64,000 nt of DNA, taken from NCBI RefSeq assembly GCF_014640815.1, contig NZ_BMHM01000002.1, positions 620,001 to 684,000 on the forward strand. The letters run 5' to 3'. The DNA comes from Vreelandella lutescens (GTDB lineage Bacteria; Pseudomonadota; Gammaproteobacteria; Pseudomonadales; Halomonadaceae). The position numbers were made by a program, and so were the translations under genes. Shown here one piece after another: positions 1-8,084 of this stretch. How positions within the stretch are numbered: position 1 is the stretch's first letter; every line of letters starts with the position of its first letter. The notes below the pieces were generated by a model that had not been told where the DNA came from, made no database searches, and saw only the letters and a program-made list of their open reading frames with translations.

Positions 1-2
1 GC

Positions 3-89
3 TTGGCCGCAGCGGCGTTGCTACCAGGCGTTGCGCTTGCGCGGCTTAGCCAACGCCATCACCAGCGTTCGCTCACTGCAAACGCTTAA
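3..89 (+). CDS. Possible 3' end of an upstream gene (partial)
   Basis: A frame open from the window edge ends in TAA just before the ribosome binding site of the next gene. It reads as a short Ala/Leu-rich hydrophobic stretch followed by a basic tail (RLSQRHHQ), as at the end of a membrane protein. A second frame (1-147) is also open and has more GC-biased third positions, but it would run 38 bases into the next gene. With under 90 bases I cannot identify the gene or be sure of the frame. Confidence 0.25.
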   Translation: MAAAALLPGVALARLSQRHHQRSLTANA

Positions 90-109
90 TGCCACCCTCG
101 AGGAACTTT

Positions 110-1255
110 ATGAGCACAAAAACAACCCTCACCCTCGTACTCAGTAGTTTAACGGCAGGCCTGCTGGCGGCTGGAAGCGCCAGCGCTATGCCGAGCACGC
201 TGAACTGGACAGCTTATGGCACCGGCACCAGTGGCCATGCGCAGATTATGGCGATCAGCCAGCTGCTACAGGAGGAGCACGGCACTCAGTCTCGCGTTAT
301 TCCGGGTGAAAACGACACCATGCGCATGACGCCGCTGAAAACCGGCCGCGTGGATCTGTGCGCCTGCGGTATTGCCAGCTACTACGGCTCGGAAGGCGTC
401 ATGATGTTCGCCGGGCCGGACTGGGGCCCACAGCCTATTCGGGTGATTTCAACCTCCATGGCGAGTTTTGGGTTAGGTATGGCAGTGGCAGGCGATGTGG
501 AGATGGACACCATCGCCGATCTGGAAGGTAAACGGCTTGCTTACCTGCGCGGCGACGATGCGTTGAATAAAGCCGCCGAGGCGTATTTAGCGTTTGCGGG
601 ATTAACCTGGGATGACGTTGAACGCGTCGACTTCCCCGGCTACAACGCCGCCTTCGACGGCATTATCAGCGGCCGTGCCGATGCCGCTATTACCACCACC
701 GTGACACCGGCGGCGCAGCGGTTAGCGGCTAGCCCCCGTGGCTTGCAGTGGCCTGAACTGCCCACGGACGATGAAGCAAGCTGGGCACAGATGCTGGAAG
801 TGGCCCCCTACTTCCAGCCCCACGATGTAACGTCAGGTGCGGGTATTAACGCCGAACAGCCGCTAGCCAGCGCCAGCTACCCTTACCCGATTATGGTGAG
901 CAACGCCGATTTAGCGCCTGAAACGGTCACCGGCTTGATCACTACGCTTGTGGAGTCGTTTGACGACTATAAAGATAACGCCCCAGGGGCTAGCGGCTAT
1001 GCCCTTGAGAATCAAAATATGACCTGGGTGGTGCCGTTCCACGATGCCGTGGTGGCGTACTACCAAGAAAGCGGCGTATGGACCGATGAAATGGACACCC
1101 ACCAAAACGCCTTGGTGGAGCGGCAACAGCTGCTAATGGACACCTGGGACGCCTATCAAGCCAATGCACCCGAAGACGAAGCGGCGTTTATCGACGGTTG
1201 GATGGAAACTCGGCGCGCCGCCTTACAAGAAGCTGGGTTAAACCCCGTTTTCTGA
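110..1255 (+). CDS. TAXI-family TRAP transporter solute-binding protein
   Basis: Periplasmic substrate-binding component of a TAXI-type TRAP transporter, which passes small organic acids or amino acids to an ion-driven DctQM permease. The protein is 381 residues from the ATG at 110. That start has AGGAA just upstream and opens a clear signal peptide (MSTKTTLTLVLSS, cut near SASA, residues 23-26). The mature protein begins with the TAXI-like segment YGTGTSGH. An ATG at 89 would place seven residues before the signal peptide and has no ribosome binding site. The permease partner is not in the window; it may lie upstream or elsewhere. A terminator follows directly, so this gene ends its transcription unit. 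The substrate cannot be read from sequence. Confidence 0.85.
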   Translation: MSTKTTLTLVLSSLTAGLLAAGSASAMPSTLNWTAYGTGTSGHAQIMAISQLLQEEHGTQSRVIPGENDTMRMTPLKTGRVDLCACGIASYYGSEGVMMFAGPDWGPQPIRVISTSMASFGLGMAVAGDVEMDTIADLEGKRLAYLRGDDALNKAAEAYLAFAGLTWDDVERVDFPGYNAAFDGIISGRADAAITTTVTPAAQRLAASPRGLQWPELPTDDEASWAQMLEVAPYFQPHDVTSGAGINAEQPLASASYPYPIMVSNADLAPETVTGLITTLVESFDDYKDNAPGASGYALENQNMTWVVPFHDAVVAYYQESGVWTDEMDTHQNALVERQQLLMDTWDAYQANAPEDEAAFIDGWMETRRAALQEAGLNPVF

Positions 1256-1287
1256 TGTTGCTTCAATCACGACGGAAGTCATTACCT

Positions 1288-1315
1288 AAGGCCGCCTCTG
1301 TGCGGCCTTTTGTTT
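1288..1315 (+). terminator. Rho-independent terminator after the TAXI gene
   Basis: Perfect 8-bp stem AAGGCCGC / GCGGCCTT with a 6-base loop (CTCTGT), followed by TTGTTT. It lies 33 bases after the stop codon. Confidence 0.85.
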
Positions 1316-1326
1316 AGCCAGCAATA

Positions 1327-1341
1327 TTCCGCAATGCAGAA
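1327..1341. promoter_or_regulatory. Candidate operator, site A (TTCCGCAATGCAGAA)
   Basis: Near-palindrome with arms TTCCGCA and TGCAGAA, one mismatch, about 100 bases upstream of the acyl-CoA operon. The core GCAATGCAGAAC recurs at 13710-13724, and a related palindrome lies at 13628-13642, both in the divergent promoter region of the second acyl-CoA cluster. A further half-like TTTTGCATT follows at 1347. The IclR regulator at 16657 is the obvious candidate binder, by inference. Confidence 0.45.
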
Positions 1342-1356
1342 CGCTGTTTTGCATTA

Positions 1357-1385
1357 TTGACTCCAACGGCGTCTTTCGCCATGAT
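1357..1385 (+). promoter_or_regulatory. Possible sigma70 promoter of the acyl-CoA operon
   Basis: TTGACT (1357-1362), a 17-base spacer, then CATGAT (1380-1385). The -35 box is good and the -10 box is weak. Operator-like site A would sit just upstream of the -35, where an activator would bind. Confidence 0.35.
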
Positions 1386-1440
1386 CACTGAATTCCGAAT
1401 AACAACTTCAAATTTCATATAGCGAAATACGGGAGCCACT

Positions 1441-2889
1441 ATGAGTGTTCACTACCAGCGACATGGCGAGGTCGGGGTCATCAGTATCGCTAACCCGCCC
1501 GTCAACGCATTGAGCCAAGCGGTGCGTAGCGGTTTGCTCAGCGCCCTTAAAGAGGGGCTGGCCGATCAGCAGGCCAAAGCACTGGTGGTGATGGCAGAGG
1601 GGCGTACCTTTATTGCCGGTGCCGATATACGTGAATTTGGTAAGCCACCCCAAGCGCCGTTGCTACCGGATGTCATTACACAGCTAGAAGCGTGCCCTAA
1701 ACCGCTCATCGCATCGCTACACGGCACCGCGCTGGGAGGCGGGTTGGAAGTTGCGCTAGGGTGCCACTATCGAATTGCGCTGGCAGGCACCCGCGTTGGT
1801 TTACCGGAAGTGAAGCTTGGCTTACTGCCAGGCGCAGGCGGTACTCAGCGGCTGCCCCGCTTGGTAGGTGTAGAAAAAGCATTAGAGATCATCACCAGCG
1901 GGCGCTTTGTGGAAGCCGCTGAAGCGCAGGATATCGGCATTATTGATGCCATCAGCGATGCCCAAACTCCGCTGGAGGCAGGTTTGGCAGCGGCAAAAGA
2001 GATATTAGCGGGACAACAGAAGGCGCGCATCACCGGCCAGTTACCCGCTCCAAAGGCCAACCCCCAGGCCATTGCCGCCATGCACGAACAGCTTGAAACC
2101 AGCGCACCGGCACTGTTTTCACCGTTTCGCATTGTGGAAGCCATTGACGCCTGTACCAAAGCCGCATCTCTGGAAGAGGGCTTGCGCCGCGAGCGTGAGC
2201 TGTTTCTTGCCTGTATGGACTCGCCACAGCGCGCGGGGCTGATTCACCTCTTTTTTGCCGCCAGAAATCCCCATGTCGTCCCTGGCGTAGACAATGCTGA
2301 GCCCTTTGCGCAGATCGCCCTTATCGGTGAGAACCCGCTGTTTGAGACGTTTCACACCGCCGCCCAGCGCGCCAACATAACGCTTACCGATACCCCAAAC
2401 GATAGCACTGAGCTGTGCCTGCTCGCCCCTGGCGAAGATGCCAGCGCCTGCCCTTCTCAAGCGGTCACCGTAGCGCTGCAGTTACTGACCGGAAATGCCT
2501 CCGCATCACCTCTCAGCCTAGTGCTTGCCGAGCGCGGCCCGTTCCATGAGCTGGTTAATCATAGCGCCAGCGCGACCGACCAGCAGCGGGTTGCCTTAAC
2601 GCTCAAAGCGCTGCGGGCTAATGTCGTGGTCACTCAGTCTCAAAGCGTGCTGAGCACGCTTTGCAACGCCACAGAGCAAACGCCCGCCAACGACACTCAG
2701 TCAGCCATGGAGCAGGCGAGTCTGACGCTAGCGCAGCAAGGTACCTGCTACCGCGAGGGCGATATTGATCTGCTGGCGGTGGAAGCGCTGGGCTACCCCC
2801 GCCATTTAGGCGGGCCACACCGCCAAGCCACGCTGCCATCCCATTTATCGATTCACAAAAAGACGCCTTCCAAGGACACACACTCATGA
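1441..2889 (+). CDS. FadB-like protein: intact enoyl-CoA hydratase domain, degenerate dehydrogenase domain
   Basis: 482 residues, against about 715 for FadB/FadJ. Residues 1 to about 200 form a complete crotonase domain: oxyanion-hole segment AGAD (59-62) and both acid/base glutamates, E103 in GGGLEVALG and E123 in GLPEVKLG. The linker helix typical of the multifunctional enzyme follows (RERELFLACMDSPQ, 250-263). After that the 3-hydroxyacyl-CoA dehydrogenase half is shrunken. The Rossmann loop GxGxMG reads GENPLF (296-301), the catalytic HFFNP block is missing, and only the terminal helices remain recognisable (EGDIDLLAVEALGYPRHLGG). It is therefore probably a hydratase that cannot bind NAD. 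A full dehydrogenase is encoded separately at 13756. The frame is open throughout, so this is not a simple frameshift. Its stop overlaps the next start (ATGA). Confidence 0.8.
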   Translation: MSVHYQRHGEVGVISIANPPVNALSQAVRSGLLSALKEGLADQQAKALVVMAEGRTFIAGADIREFGKPPQAPLLPDVITQLEACPKPLIASLHGTALGGGLEVALGCHYRIALAGTRVGLPEVKLGLLPGAGGTQRLPRLVGVEKALEIITSGRFVEAAEAQDIGIIDAISDAQTPLEAGLAAAKEILAGQQKARITGQLPAPKANPQAIAAMHEQLETSAPALFSPFRIVEAIDACTKAASLEEGLRRERELFLACMDSPQRAGLIHLFFAARNPHVVPGVDNAEPFAQIALIGENPLFETFHTAAQRANITLTDTPNDSTELCLLAPGEDASACPSQAVTVALQLLTGNASASPLSLVLAERGPFHELVNHSASATDQQRVALTLKALRANVVVTQSQSVLSTLCNATEQTPANDTQSAMEQASLTLAQQGTCYREGDIDLLAVEALGYPRHLGGPHRQATLPSHLSIHKKTPSKDTHS

Positions 2890-4079
2890 ACCTGACGTTT
2901 AGCCCTGAAGAGCAGGCATTCCGCGAGGAAGTCCGCCGATTTTTAGCCGATGCACTGCCGAGCGAACTTCGTGAGCGCGTGCGCCTTGGGCGGCATCTGC
3001 GCGCCGATGACCACATCCGCTGGCAGAATATTCTTAGCGATCAAGGGTGGCTTGCCGCCAACTGGCCTGTGGAGCACGGCGGCCCCGGCTGGGGCCCGGT
3101 GCAACGGCATATTTTCGATGAAGAGTGCGCCGCCGCCCACGCCCCCACAGTGGTGCCCTTTGGCGTCAATATGGTCGCGCCAGTGATTATGAAATTCGGC
3201 AGCGTGGAGCAACAACAGCACTACCTGCCGCGGATTCTTAATAACCAGGATTGGTGGTGCCAAGGCTATTCTGAGCCGGGCGCTGGTTCGGATTTGGCGG
3301 GCTTATCCACCCGCGCCGTGCTCGATGGCGACCACTACATCGTCAACGGGCAGAAAACCTGGACGACCCTAGGCCAGCACGCCAACATGATGTTCTGTTT
3401 GGTGCGCACCGACCCCAACGCAAAAAAGCAGGCGGGTATTAGCTTCTTACTGATGGATATGCAGACCCCTGGCATTACCGTACGGCCGATTATCACCCTC
3501 GACGGCGCTCATGAAGTCAACGAAGTGTTTCTCGATAATGTGCGCGTGCCGGTAGAAAACCGCGTGGGTGAGGAGGGCCAAGGCTGGACCTGCGCCAAAT
3601 TCTTGCTTACCCACGAGCGCACCGGCATTGCCGGGCTTGGCCACGCTAAGCAGGCATTGCGCCATTTGAAATCCCTCGCCTCCCGTATGCAGCATCGCGG
3701 CAAGCCGCTTTTATCGCTCCCCAGCTTTCGCCAGCGGGTGGTCAAAGCCGAGCTTGAGCTGATGGCGCTGGAAGTGACCAACCTACGCGTGATTGCCGCA
3801 GCGCGAGATGGCGGCGTGCCGGGTGCGGAGAGCTCGCTGCTAAAAGTACGCGGCTCTGAACTGCGCCAAGAGATCAGCGAGCTCACCCGCCGTGCGCTTG
3901 GGCCTGCTGCCCTGCCGTTTTTCCCCGAATTTCTCCAGGGTGATGAATCGCTGGATGACGAGTACGCCCAAGGCGCTGCCGCCAGCGCCCAGTATTTTAA
4001 TCGTCGCAAGCTGTCGATTTATGGCGGTGCCAACGAGATTCAAAAAAGCATCGTCGCTAAAACCATTTTAGGAATGTAA
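2886..4079 (+). CDS. Acyl-CoA dehydrogenase, large subunit (PimC-like)
   Basis: 397-residue flavoprotein that introduces the 2,3 double bond in an acyl-CoA and passes electrons to ETF. Visible are YSEPGAGSD (128-136) in the FAD/substrate region, GQKTWTT (155-161) and the C-terminal IYGGANEIQK. At the position of the MCAD catalytic glutamate (YEG) this protein has glycine (G380). A glutamate in THER (E244) matches the alternative base position used by isovaleryl- and long-chain enzymes and by PimC-type large subunits. It overlaps the preceding stop by four bases and is followed after 10 bases by a smaller, divergent acyl-CoA dehydrogenase. This suggests a heteromeric enzyme, as for pimeloyl-CoA or steroid side-chain dehydrogenases. 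The substrate is unknown. Confidence 0.85.
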   Translation: MNLTFSPEEQAFREEVRRFLADALPSELRERVRLGRHLRADDHIRWQNILSDQGWLAANWPVEHGGPGWGPVQRHIFDEECAAAHAPTVVPFGVNMVAPVIMKFGSVEQQQHYLPRILNNQDWWCQGYSEPGAGSDLAGLSTRAVLDGDHYIVNGQKTWTTLGQHANMMFCLVRTDPNAKKQAGISFLLMDMQTPGITVRPIITLDGAHEVNEVFLDNVRVPVENRVGEEGQGWTCAKFLLTHERTGIAGLGHAKQALRHLKSLASRMQHRGKPLLSLPSFRQRVVKAELELMALEVTNLRVIAAARDGGVPGAESSLLKVRGSELRQEISELTRRALGPAALPFFPEFLQGDESLDDEYAQGAAASAQYFNRRKLSIYGGANEIQKSIVAKTILGM

Positions 4080-4089
4080 GGGGGTCACC

Positions 4090-5208
4090 ATGGATTTTGC
4101 ACTCACCGACGAGCAGCGCATGCTCGAAGAGACACTGACACGCTTGGTGGCCGACCAGGTAACGCCCGAGCAGCGCCGCGCTATGCTGGAAGCGCCTGCC
4201 CAAGGGGCCAGCCCGCTATGGCGCACGTTCGCAGAATTAGGCCTGCTGCATATGCCGTTTAGCGAAGACACAGGCGGGCTTGGCGGCGACGGCACCGATG
4301 TAATGATCATCATGCAGGCGTTGGGGCGCGGCTTAGTGCCAGAGGCGTACCTGTTTGGGTTAGTCATGCCCGGGCAGCTGCTTGCGCTATGCGCCAACTC
4401 AGCACAGCAGGAGCGCTGGCTGGACCCGCTGTTGGAAGGTGAACACCAGCTCGCCTTGGCTTGGCAAGAACACACCGCCCGCTATGACGCTTTCGGTATT
4501 TCCACCCAAGCGAGCCAACAAGATGGCCAGTGGCAGCTTAATGGCCGCAAAGATGTCGTGATGAATCTAGGCAGTGCCGCCGCCACGCTGGTGACCGCCC
4601 AACTGCCTACCGGCAAGCTCGGCGTGTTTATCGTCCCTGCCAATACTCAAGGCGTCACCTTGCAGACCTACCGCACGATGGATGAACAGCCCGCCGGTGA
4701 CCTAACATTGAACAGCGTGGCACTGCCGCTAGAGAACTGCCTAAGCGAAGACGTCAGTGACGCACTGGCAGAGGTGCTGGCCCTGGGCCGCGCGGCGCTG
4801 TGTGCCGAGGCCATTGGTGCGATGGAAACTGCCTGCGACCAAACCCTCGCCTATTTAAAAGAGCGCAAGCAGTTTGGCCTGCCGCTGGCCACGTTCCAGT
4901 CACTGCAGCACCGCATGGTGGATATGCACCTCCACCTGGAGCAGTCGCGCTCCATGGCGATTCTCGCCGCCACCAGCCTCTCACTGCCTGCTGACGAGCG
5001 GGACTATAAAATCGCCGCGGCCAAGGCTTACTGCGGCGAGTCTGCGCGCTTTATTGCGGAACAAGCCATTCAGCTTCATGGCGGTATGGGTATGACCGAA
5101 GAGTGCTACGTGGCCCACTACGCCAAACATTTGGTGATGTTTGACCACTACCTGGGCGACAGCGACTATCACCTTGAGACGGTGAGCGAACAGCTCGACG
5201 CCGCCTGA
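4090..5208 (+). CDS. Acyl-CoA dehydrogenase, small subunit (PimD-like)
   Basis: 372 residues, acyl-CoA dehydrogenase fold, more divergent than its neighbour. The N-terminal helical domain (LTDEQRMLEETLTRLV) and the C-terminal helical domain with ERKQFGLPLATFQSLQHRM and QLHGGMGMTEE are clear. The middle beta domain lacks the usual EPxxGSD signature (it reads LAWQEHTARYDAFG). This pattern fits the partner subunit of a two-gene acyl-CoA dehydrogenase, where one subunit has lost catalytic elements but completes the cofactor site. It is translated with the large subunit (10-base gap, GGGGG before the ATG). It could act alone, but the pairing makes that less likely. Confidence 0.8.
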   Translation: MDFALTDEQRMLEETLTRLVADQVTPEQRRAMLEAPAQGASPLWRTFAELGLLHMPFSEDTGGLGGDGTDVMIIMQALGRGLVPEAYLFGLVMPGQLLALCANSAQQERWLDPLLEGEHQLALAWQEHTARYDAFGISTQASQQDGQWQLNGRKDVVMNLGSAAATLVTAQLPTGKLGVFIVPANTQGVTLQTYRTMDEQPAGDLTLNSVALPLENCLSEDVSDALAEVLALGRAALCAEAIGAMETACDQTLAYLKERKQFGLPLATFQSLQHRMVDMHLHLEQSRSMAILAATSLSLPADERDYKIAAAKAYCGESARFIAEQAIQLHGGMGMTEECYVAHYAKHLVMFDHYLGDSDYHLETVSEQLDAA

Positions 5209-5218
5209 GGAGAAGCTT

Positions 5219-5998
5219 ATGCACAGTGAAGAAACGTCACTTGTACGCCTTGAGACTACCGAGGGCGGTATCGCCGAAGTGACCATTGCGCGCCCTGCGG
5301 TGCGCAATGCCCTCAACGAGCCCACGGCCCTTGCGCTCAATGACGCATTAGCCACCGTGGCAGCTGACCCGCAGGTGCACTGCGTGATCCTGAGCGGTGA
5401 AGGTAGCGCCTTCTGCGCCGGTGCCGATTTAGCAGAATTCGAAAAAGCCTCAACTCAGCCTGCCAGCGAGCGGCTGGCAACGCTGTTTCTGCCTGCGCTG
5501 CGCAGCATGATGACGATGGAAAAGCCCGTGATCGCCGCGGTGAGCGGCGCTGCTGCGGGAATTGGTGTGTCCTACGTGCTAGCCAGCGATATGGTGGTGA
5601 TGGGCCGCTCGGCTTACCTAAAACTGGCCTTTATCAATATTGGCTTGATTCCCGACGGCGGCGCTTGCTGGCATTTGGTACGCAAGCTTGGCCACGCCCA
5701 AGCCTTTGAGATGGCGGCACTGGCTACCCCAATGGATGCCGAGCGCTGTGTGGCGCTGGGCTTGGCCAACCGGGCAGTGGAAGATGATCAGGTGTTAGCG
5801 GAAGCACGAGCGCTGGCACAGGCCCTGGTGGCTCAGTCACCCCAAGCGCTGGGAGCAACAAAACGGGCCATGCGACAGGCGGCGAACTTGTCGCTTGACG
5901 ACACGCTAACGCTTGAAGGCGCACTGCAGGATGAGTGTAAGGCCACCGAGGATTTTCACGCTCGCGTGGCTGCTTTTCGTCAGCGCCGTCGTAACTGA
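5219..5998 (+). CDS. Enoyl-CoA hydratase/isomerase (PaaG-like crotonase)
   Basis: 259-residue crotonase-family protein. The oxyanion-hole segment CAGADLAEF is present. Both glutamates of classical hydratases are replaced: AAGIGVSYVLAS instead of GGxxELA, and LAFINIGLIPD where PE is expected. An aspartate in GLIPDGG matches the catalytic aspartate of PaaG/PaaB-type isomerases. A role in moving a double bond (2,3-trans to 3,4) is therefore more likely than plain hydration, which the upstream FadB-like protein can supply. It is the last gene of the operon. GAGGAG lies before the ATG. Its 3' end overlaps the convergent nitronate monooxygenase gene by 19 bases. Confidence 0.8.
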   Translation: MHSEETSLVRLETTEGGIAEVTIARPAVRNALNEPTALALNDALATVAADPQVHCVILSGEGSAFCAGADLAEFEKASTQPASERLATLFLPALRSMMTMEKPVIAAVSGAAAGIGVSYVLASDMVVMGRSAYLKLAFINIGLIPDGGACWHLVRKLGHAQAFEMAALATPMDAERCVALGLANRAVEDDQVLAEARALAQALVAQSPQALGATKRAMRQAANLSLDDTLTLEGALQDECKATEDFHARVAAFRQRRRN

Positions 5999-6939
5999 TC
6001 CAGTGCTTGCTGATAATCCGTACGCAGCGTGGCTACTTCATCGGCCACGCTGTTCAGTGTGGTAATGCCCCCCACTCCCTGCCCGGCACCCCAAATATCC
6101 CGCCACGCTTTTGCCTTACTGCTGCCGCCTGATCCATAGCGCATGGCATTTTTGTCGCCCTCTGGCAGTGCCTCTGGGTCAAGCCCGGCCAGCTCGATGC
6201 TTTGGCGCAGGTAGTTACCGTGCACACCCGTGAACAGGTTGGTATAGACGATATCCCCCGCAGCGGCTTCCAGTACCATCTGCTTGTACGCGGGCTGAGC
6301 ATTGGCTTCCTGGGTGGCAATAAAGCGCGTGCCCATATACACCATGTCCACACCCAGCGCCTGGGCGGCGGCGATCTGCTCGCCTTTGGTTATCGCCCCT
6401 GCCAGCACCAGCGGGCCATCGTAAAACTGCCTGACCTCTGCAACAAAGGCGAAGGGGTTAAGCCGCCCCGCATGGCCGCCTGCGCCATGGCAGACCAAAA
6501 TCAGCCCATCCACCCCGGCATCGATGGCTTTTTTAGCGTGCCTCAACGTGGTCACGTCATGAAACACCAGGCCGCCATAGGCATGCACTTGCTCGACCAC
6601 CCGATTGGGCGCATGCAGGCTGGTGATGATCAATGGCACCTTGAACTCAGCGCATAGCGCTAAATCGTGAGCCAGGCGGTCATTAGTGGGGTGCACGATC
6701 TGGTTCACCGCAAACGGCGCGGCGGGCTGCTGCGGGTTCTGCGCGTTATAGTCATCTAAGGTATCGGTAATCTGCTGCAGCCACTCCCGAAGCACTTCCG
6801 CAGGCCTGGCGTTCAGCGCCGGAAACGCGCCAATGATGCCCGCCTGGCACTGGGCAGTGACCAGCTCAGGGCCAGAAACGATAAACATGGGGGAGCCGAT
6901 AACCGGCAGCGTCATCGAGGCAGTCAGTTGGGTTAGCAT
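5980..6939 (-). CDS. Nitronate monooxygenase family protein
   Basis: FMN-dependent TIM-barrel enzyme of the 2-nitropropane dioxygenase / nitronate monooxygenase family, 319 residues from the ATG at 6939. The longer open frame starts at TTG and adds nothing conserved. Visible features are the N-terminal LPVIGSPMF, the central CHGAGGHAG, and the phosphate-binding end LAGAITKGEQI with ALGVDMVYMGTRF. Family members oxidise nitronates or propionate 3-nitronate, and several in catabolic clusters have unknown substrates. It is convergent with the crotonase gene and lies between two acyl-CoA gene groups, so it may serve the same catabolism or simply detoxify. Family certain, substrate not. Confidence 0.85.
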   Translation of the reverse strand: MLTQLTASMTLPVIGSPMFIVSGPELVTAQCQAGIIGAFPALNARPAEVLREWLQQITDTLDDYNAQNPQQPAAPFAVNQIVHPTNDRLAHDLALCAEFKVPLIITSLHAPNRVVEQVHAYGGLVFHDVTTLRHAKKAIDAGVDGLILVCHGAGGHAGRLNPFAFVAEVRQFYDGPLVLAGAITKGEQIAAAQALGVDMVYMGTRFIATQEANAQPAYKQMVLEAAAGDIVYTNLFTGVHGNYLRQSIELAGLDPEALPEGDKNAMRYGSGGSSKAKAWRDIWGAGQGVGGITTLNSVADEVATLRTDYQQALDQLRRR

Positions 6940-6977
6940 AGAAAACTCGCTAGTTATTATTTTGAAGCAATACTGCA

Positions 6978-6997
6978 AAAGGCCCCACAGGGCCTTT
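6978..6997 (-). terminator. Terminator after etfA
   Basis: Perfect 8-bp stem AAAGGCCC / GGGCCTTT around CACA. On the minus strand it is followed by TTGCAG, so it can end the etfBA transcript before the nitronate monooxygenase gene. The T tract is short. Confidence 0.6.
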
Positions 6998-7024
6998 CAA
7001 TAAGATGTCACACTGCAGTGGCAT

Positions 7025-7121
7025 GGTCGGAACAACCCTACGCGGGGGCGCTGTGAACCCATCCATGGGCGCTACTTTCGCCATCCATGGCGAAAGACCC
7101 CCGCTACGGGTTATTCCGACC
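7025..7121. repeat. Cruciform-forming intergenic repeat (97 bp, REP/BIME-like)
   Basis: The ends GGTCGGAA (7025-7032) and TTCCGACC (7114-7121) pair and continue inward (AACCC with GGGTT, GCGGGGG with CCCCCGC). Two hairpins fill the middle. The first is CCCAT-CC-ATGGG (7058-7069), flanked by GCGC on each side. The second is a perfect 10-bp stem CTTTCGCCAT-CC-ATGGCGAAAG (7075-7096). Both share the loop sequence CATCCATGG. The whole folds as a cross-shaped structure in DNA or RNA. It sits between the etfA stop and the terminator, so it may be transcribed as a 3' stabiliser. I see only this copy in the window. Confidence 0.8.
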
Positions 7122-7143
7122 AAGACGTGGATGCAAGAAGCTT

Positions 7144-8070
7144 TTACAGCTTGCTTTCCAGCTCAGGAAGAATCTCAAACAGATCCCCCACCAGACCATA
7201 GTCGGCCACTTGGAAGATCGGTGCCTCTTCATCCTTGTTGATCGCGACGATCACCTTGGAGTCTTTCATGCCTGCCAAGTGCTGAATCGCACCTGAAATA
7301 CCCACCGCAATGTAGAGCTCCGGCGCGACGATTTTACCAGTCTGGCCGACCTGCATATCGTTGGGCACGAAGCCAGCGTCTACCGCCGCACGGGAAGCGC
7401 CAATGGCCGCGCCCAGCTTGTCGGCAATGCCGTCCAGCAGCTTGAAGTTCTCGCCGTTGCCCATGCCGCGGCCGCCGGAGATCACCACCTTGGCACCGCC
7501 GAGTTCCGGGCGGTCGCTTTGCGCCAGCTCTTGTTTGACGAAGCTGGACTGGGCGTTGTCTGCGACGAAATCCACCGCTTCCGTTGTGGCGCTGCCGCTG
7601 GTGCCGACTGCATCAAAGCCGGTGGTACGGATGGTGATGACTTTCAGCGCGTCGTCACTTTTGACCGTGGCGATGGCGTTACCGGCATAGATCGGGCGCA
7701 GGAAGGTATCGGCGCTTTCGACACCAATCACATCCGACAGCTGGCTGACGTCTTTCAGGGCCGCCAGACGCGGCAGGACGTTTTTGCCGGTGGTGGAGGC
7801 GCTGGCCAGCACGTGGGTGTAATCGCCAGCGAGTTCGACCAGCAGCGCGCCCATGGGCTCGGCCAACTGATGGGCGTAGGCGGCGTTATCCGCTACGCGT
7901 ACTTTGCTCACGCCGTCGAGTTTAGCGGCCGCCTCGGCAGCCGCCTGGACGCCTTCACCGGCGACCAGCACATCAATATCGCCACCGATGGCCTGGGCCG
8001 CCGCCACGACGTGAGCGGTCGCGCCCGCTAACTGACCTTCATGAAGGTCGGCAAGTACCAGAATGCTCAT
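7144..8070 (-). CDS. etfA: Electron transfer flavoprotein, alpha subunit
   Basis: 308 residues, the usual length. EtfA binds FAD and, with EtfB, takes electrons from acyl-CoA dehydrogenases and passes them to ETF-quinone oxidoreductase in the membrane. The C-terminal FAD domain shows [35 protein letters not shown] and [12 protein letters not shown] in order. It follows etfB by 14 bases with AAAAGGAG before the ATG, so the two are co-translated. Its position among five acyl-CoA enzymes makes it the likely acceptor for the dehydrogenases encoded here. Confidence 0.97.
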   Translation of the reverse strand: MSILVLADLHEGQLAGATAHVVAAAQAIGGDIDVLVAGEGVQAAAEAAAKLDGVSKVRVADNAAYAHQLAEPMGALLVELAGDYTHVLASASTTGKNVLPRLAALKDVSQLSDVIGVESADTFLRPIYAGNAIATVKSDDALKVITIRTTGFDAVGTSGSATTEAVDFVADNAQSSFVKQELAQSDRPELGGAKVVISGGRGMGNGENFKLLDGIADKLGAAIGASRAAVDAGFVPNDMQVGQTGKIVAPELYIAVGISGAIQHLAGMKDSKVIVAINKDEEAPIFQVADYGLVGDLFEILPELESKL

Positions 8071-8084
8071 GAGATCAGCTCCTT

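Noticed and set aside
89-109. Upstream ATG of the TAXI binding protein gene
   Set aside because: It would put seven residues before a clean signal peptide. The ATG at 110 has AGGAA at the right distance.
1441-2889. Reading the FadB-like gene as a frameshifted pseudogene
   Set aside because: The frame is continuous to a stop that overlaps the next start, and the missing part is a deletion within a still recognisable domain, not a frame break.
6202-6657. 151-codon open frame opposite the nitronate monooxygenase
   Set aside because: It lies wholly inside a well-identified gene on the other strand and its composition (His/Gln/Gly-rich) is that of a shadow frame.
6940-6978. N-terminal extension of the nitronate monooxygenase frame
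   Set aside because: The first codon is TTG, the added residues are not conserved in the family, and the segment overlaps the etfA terminator.
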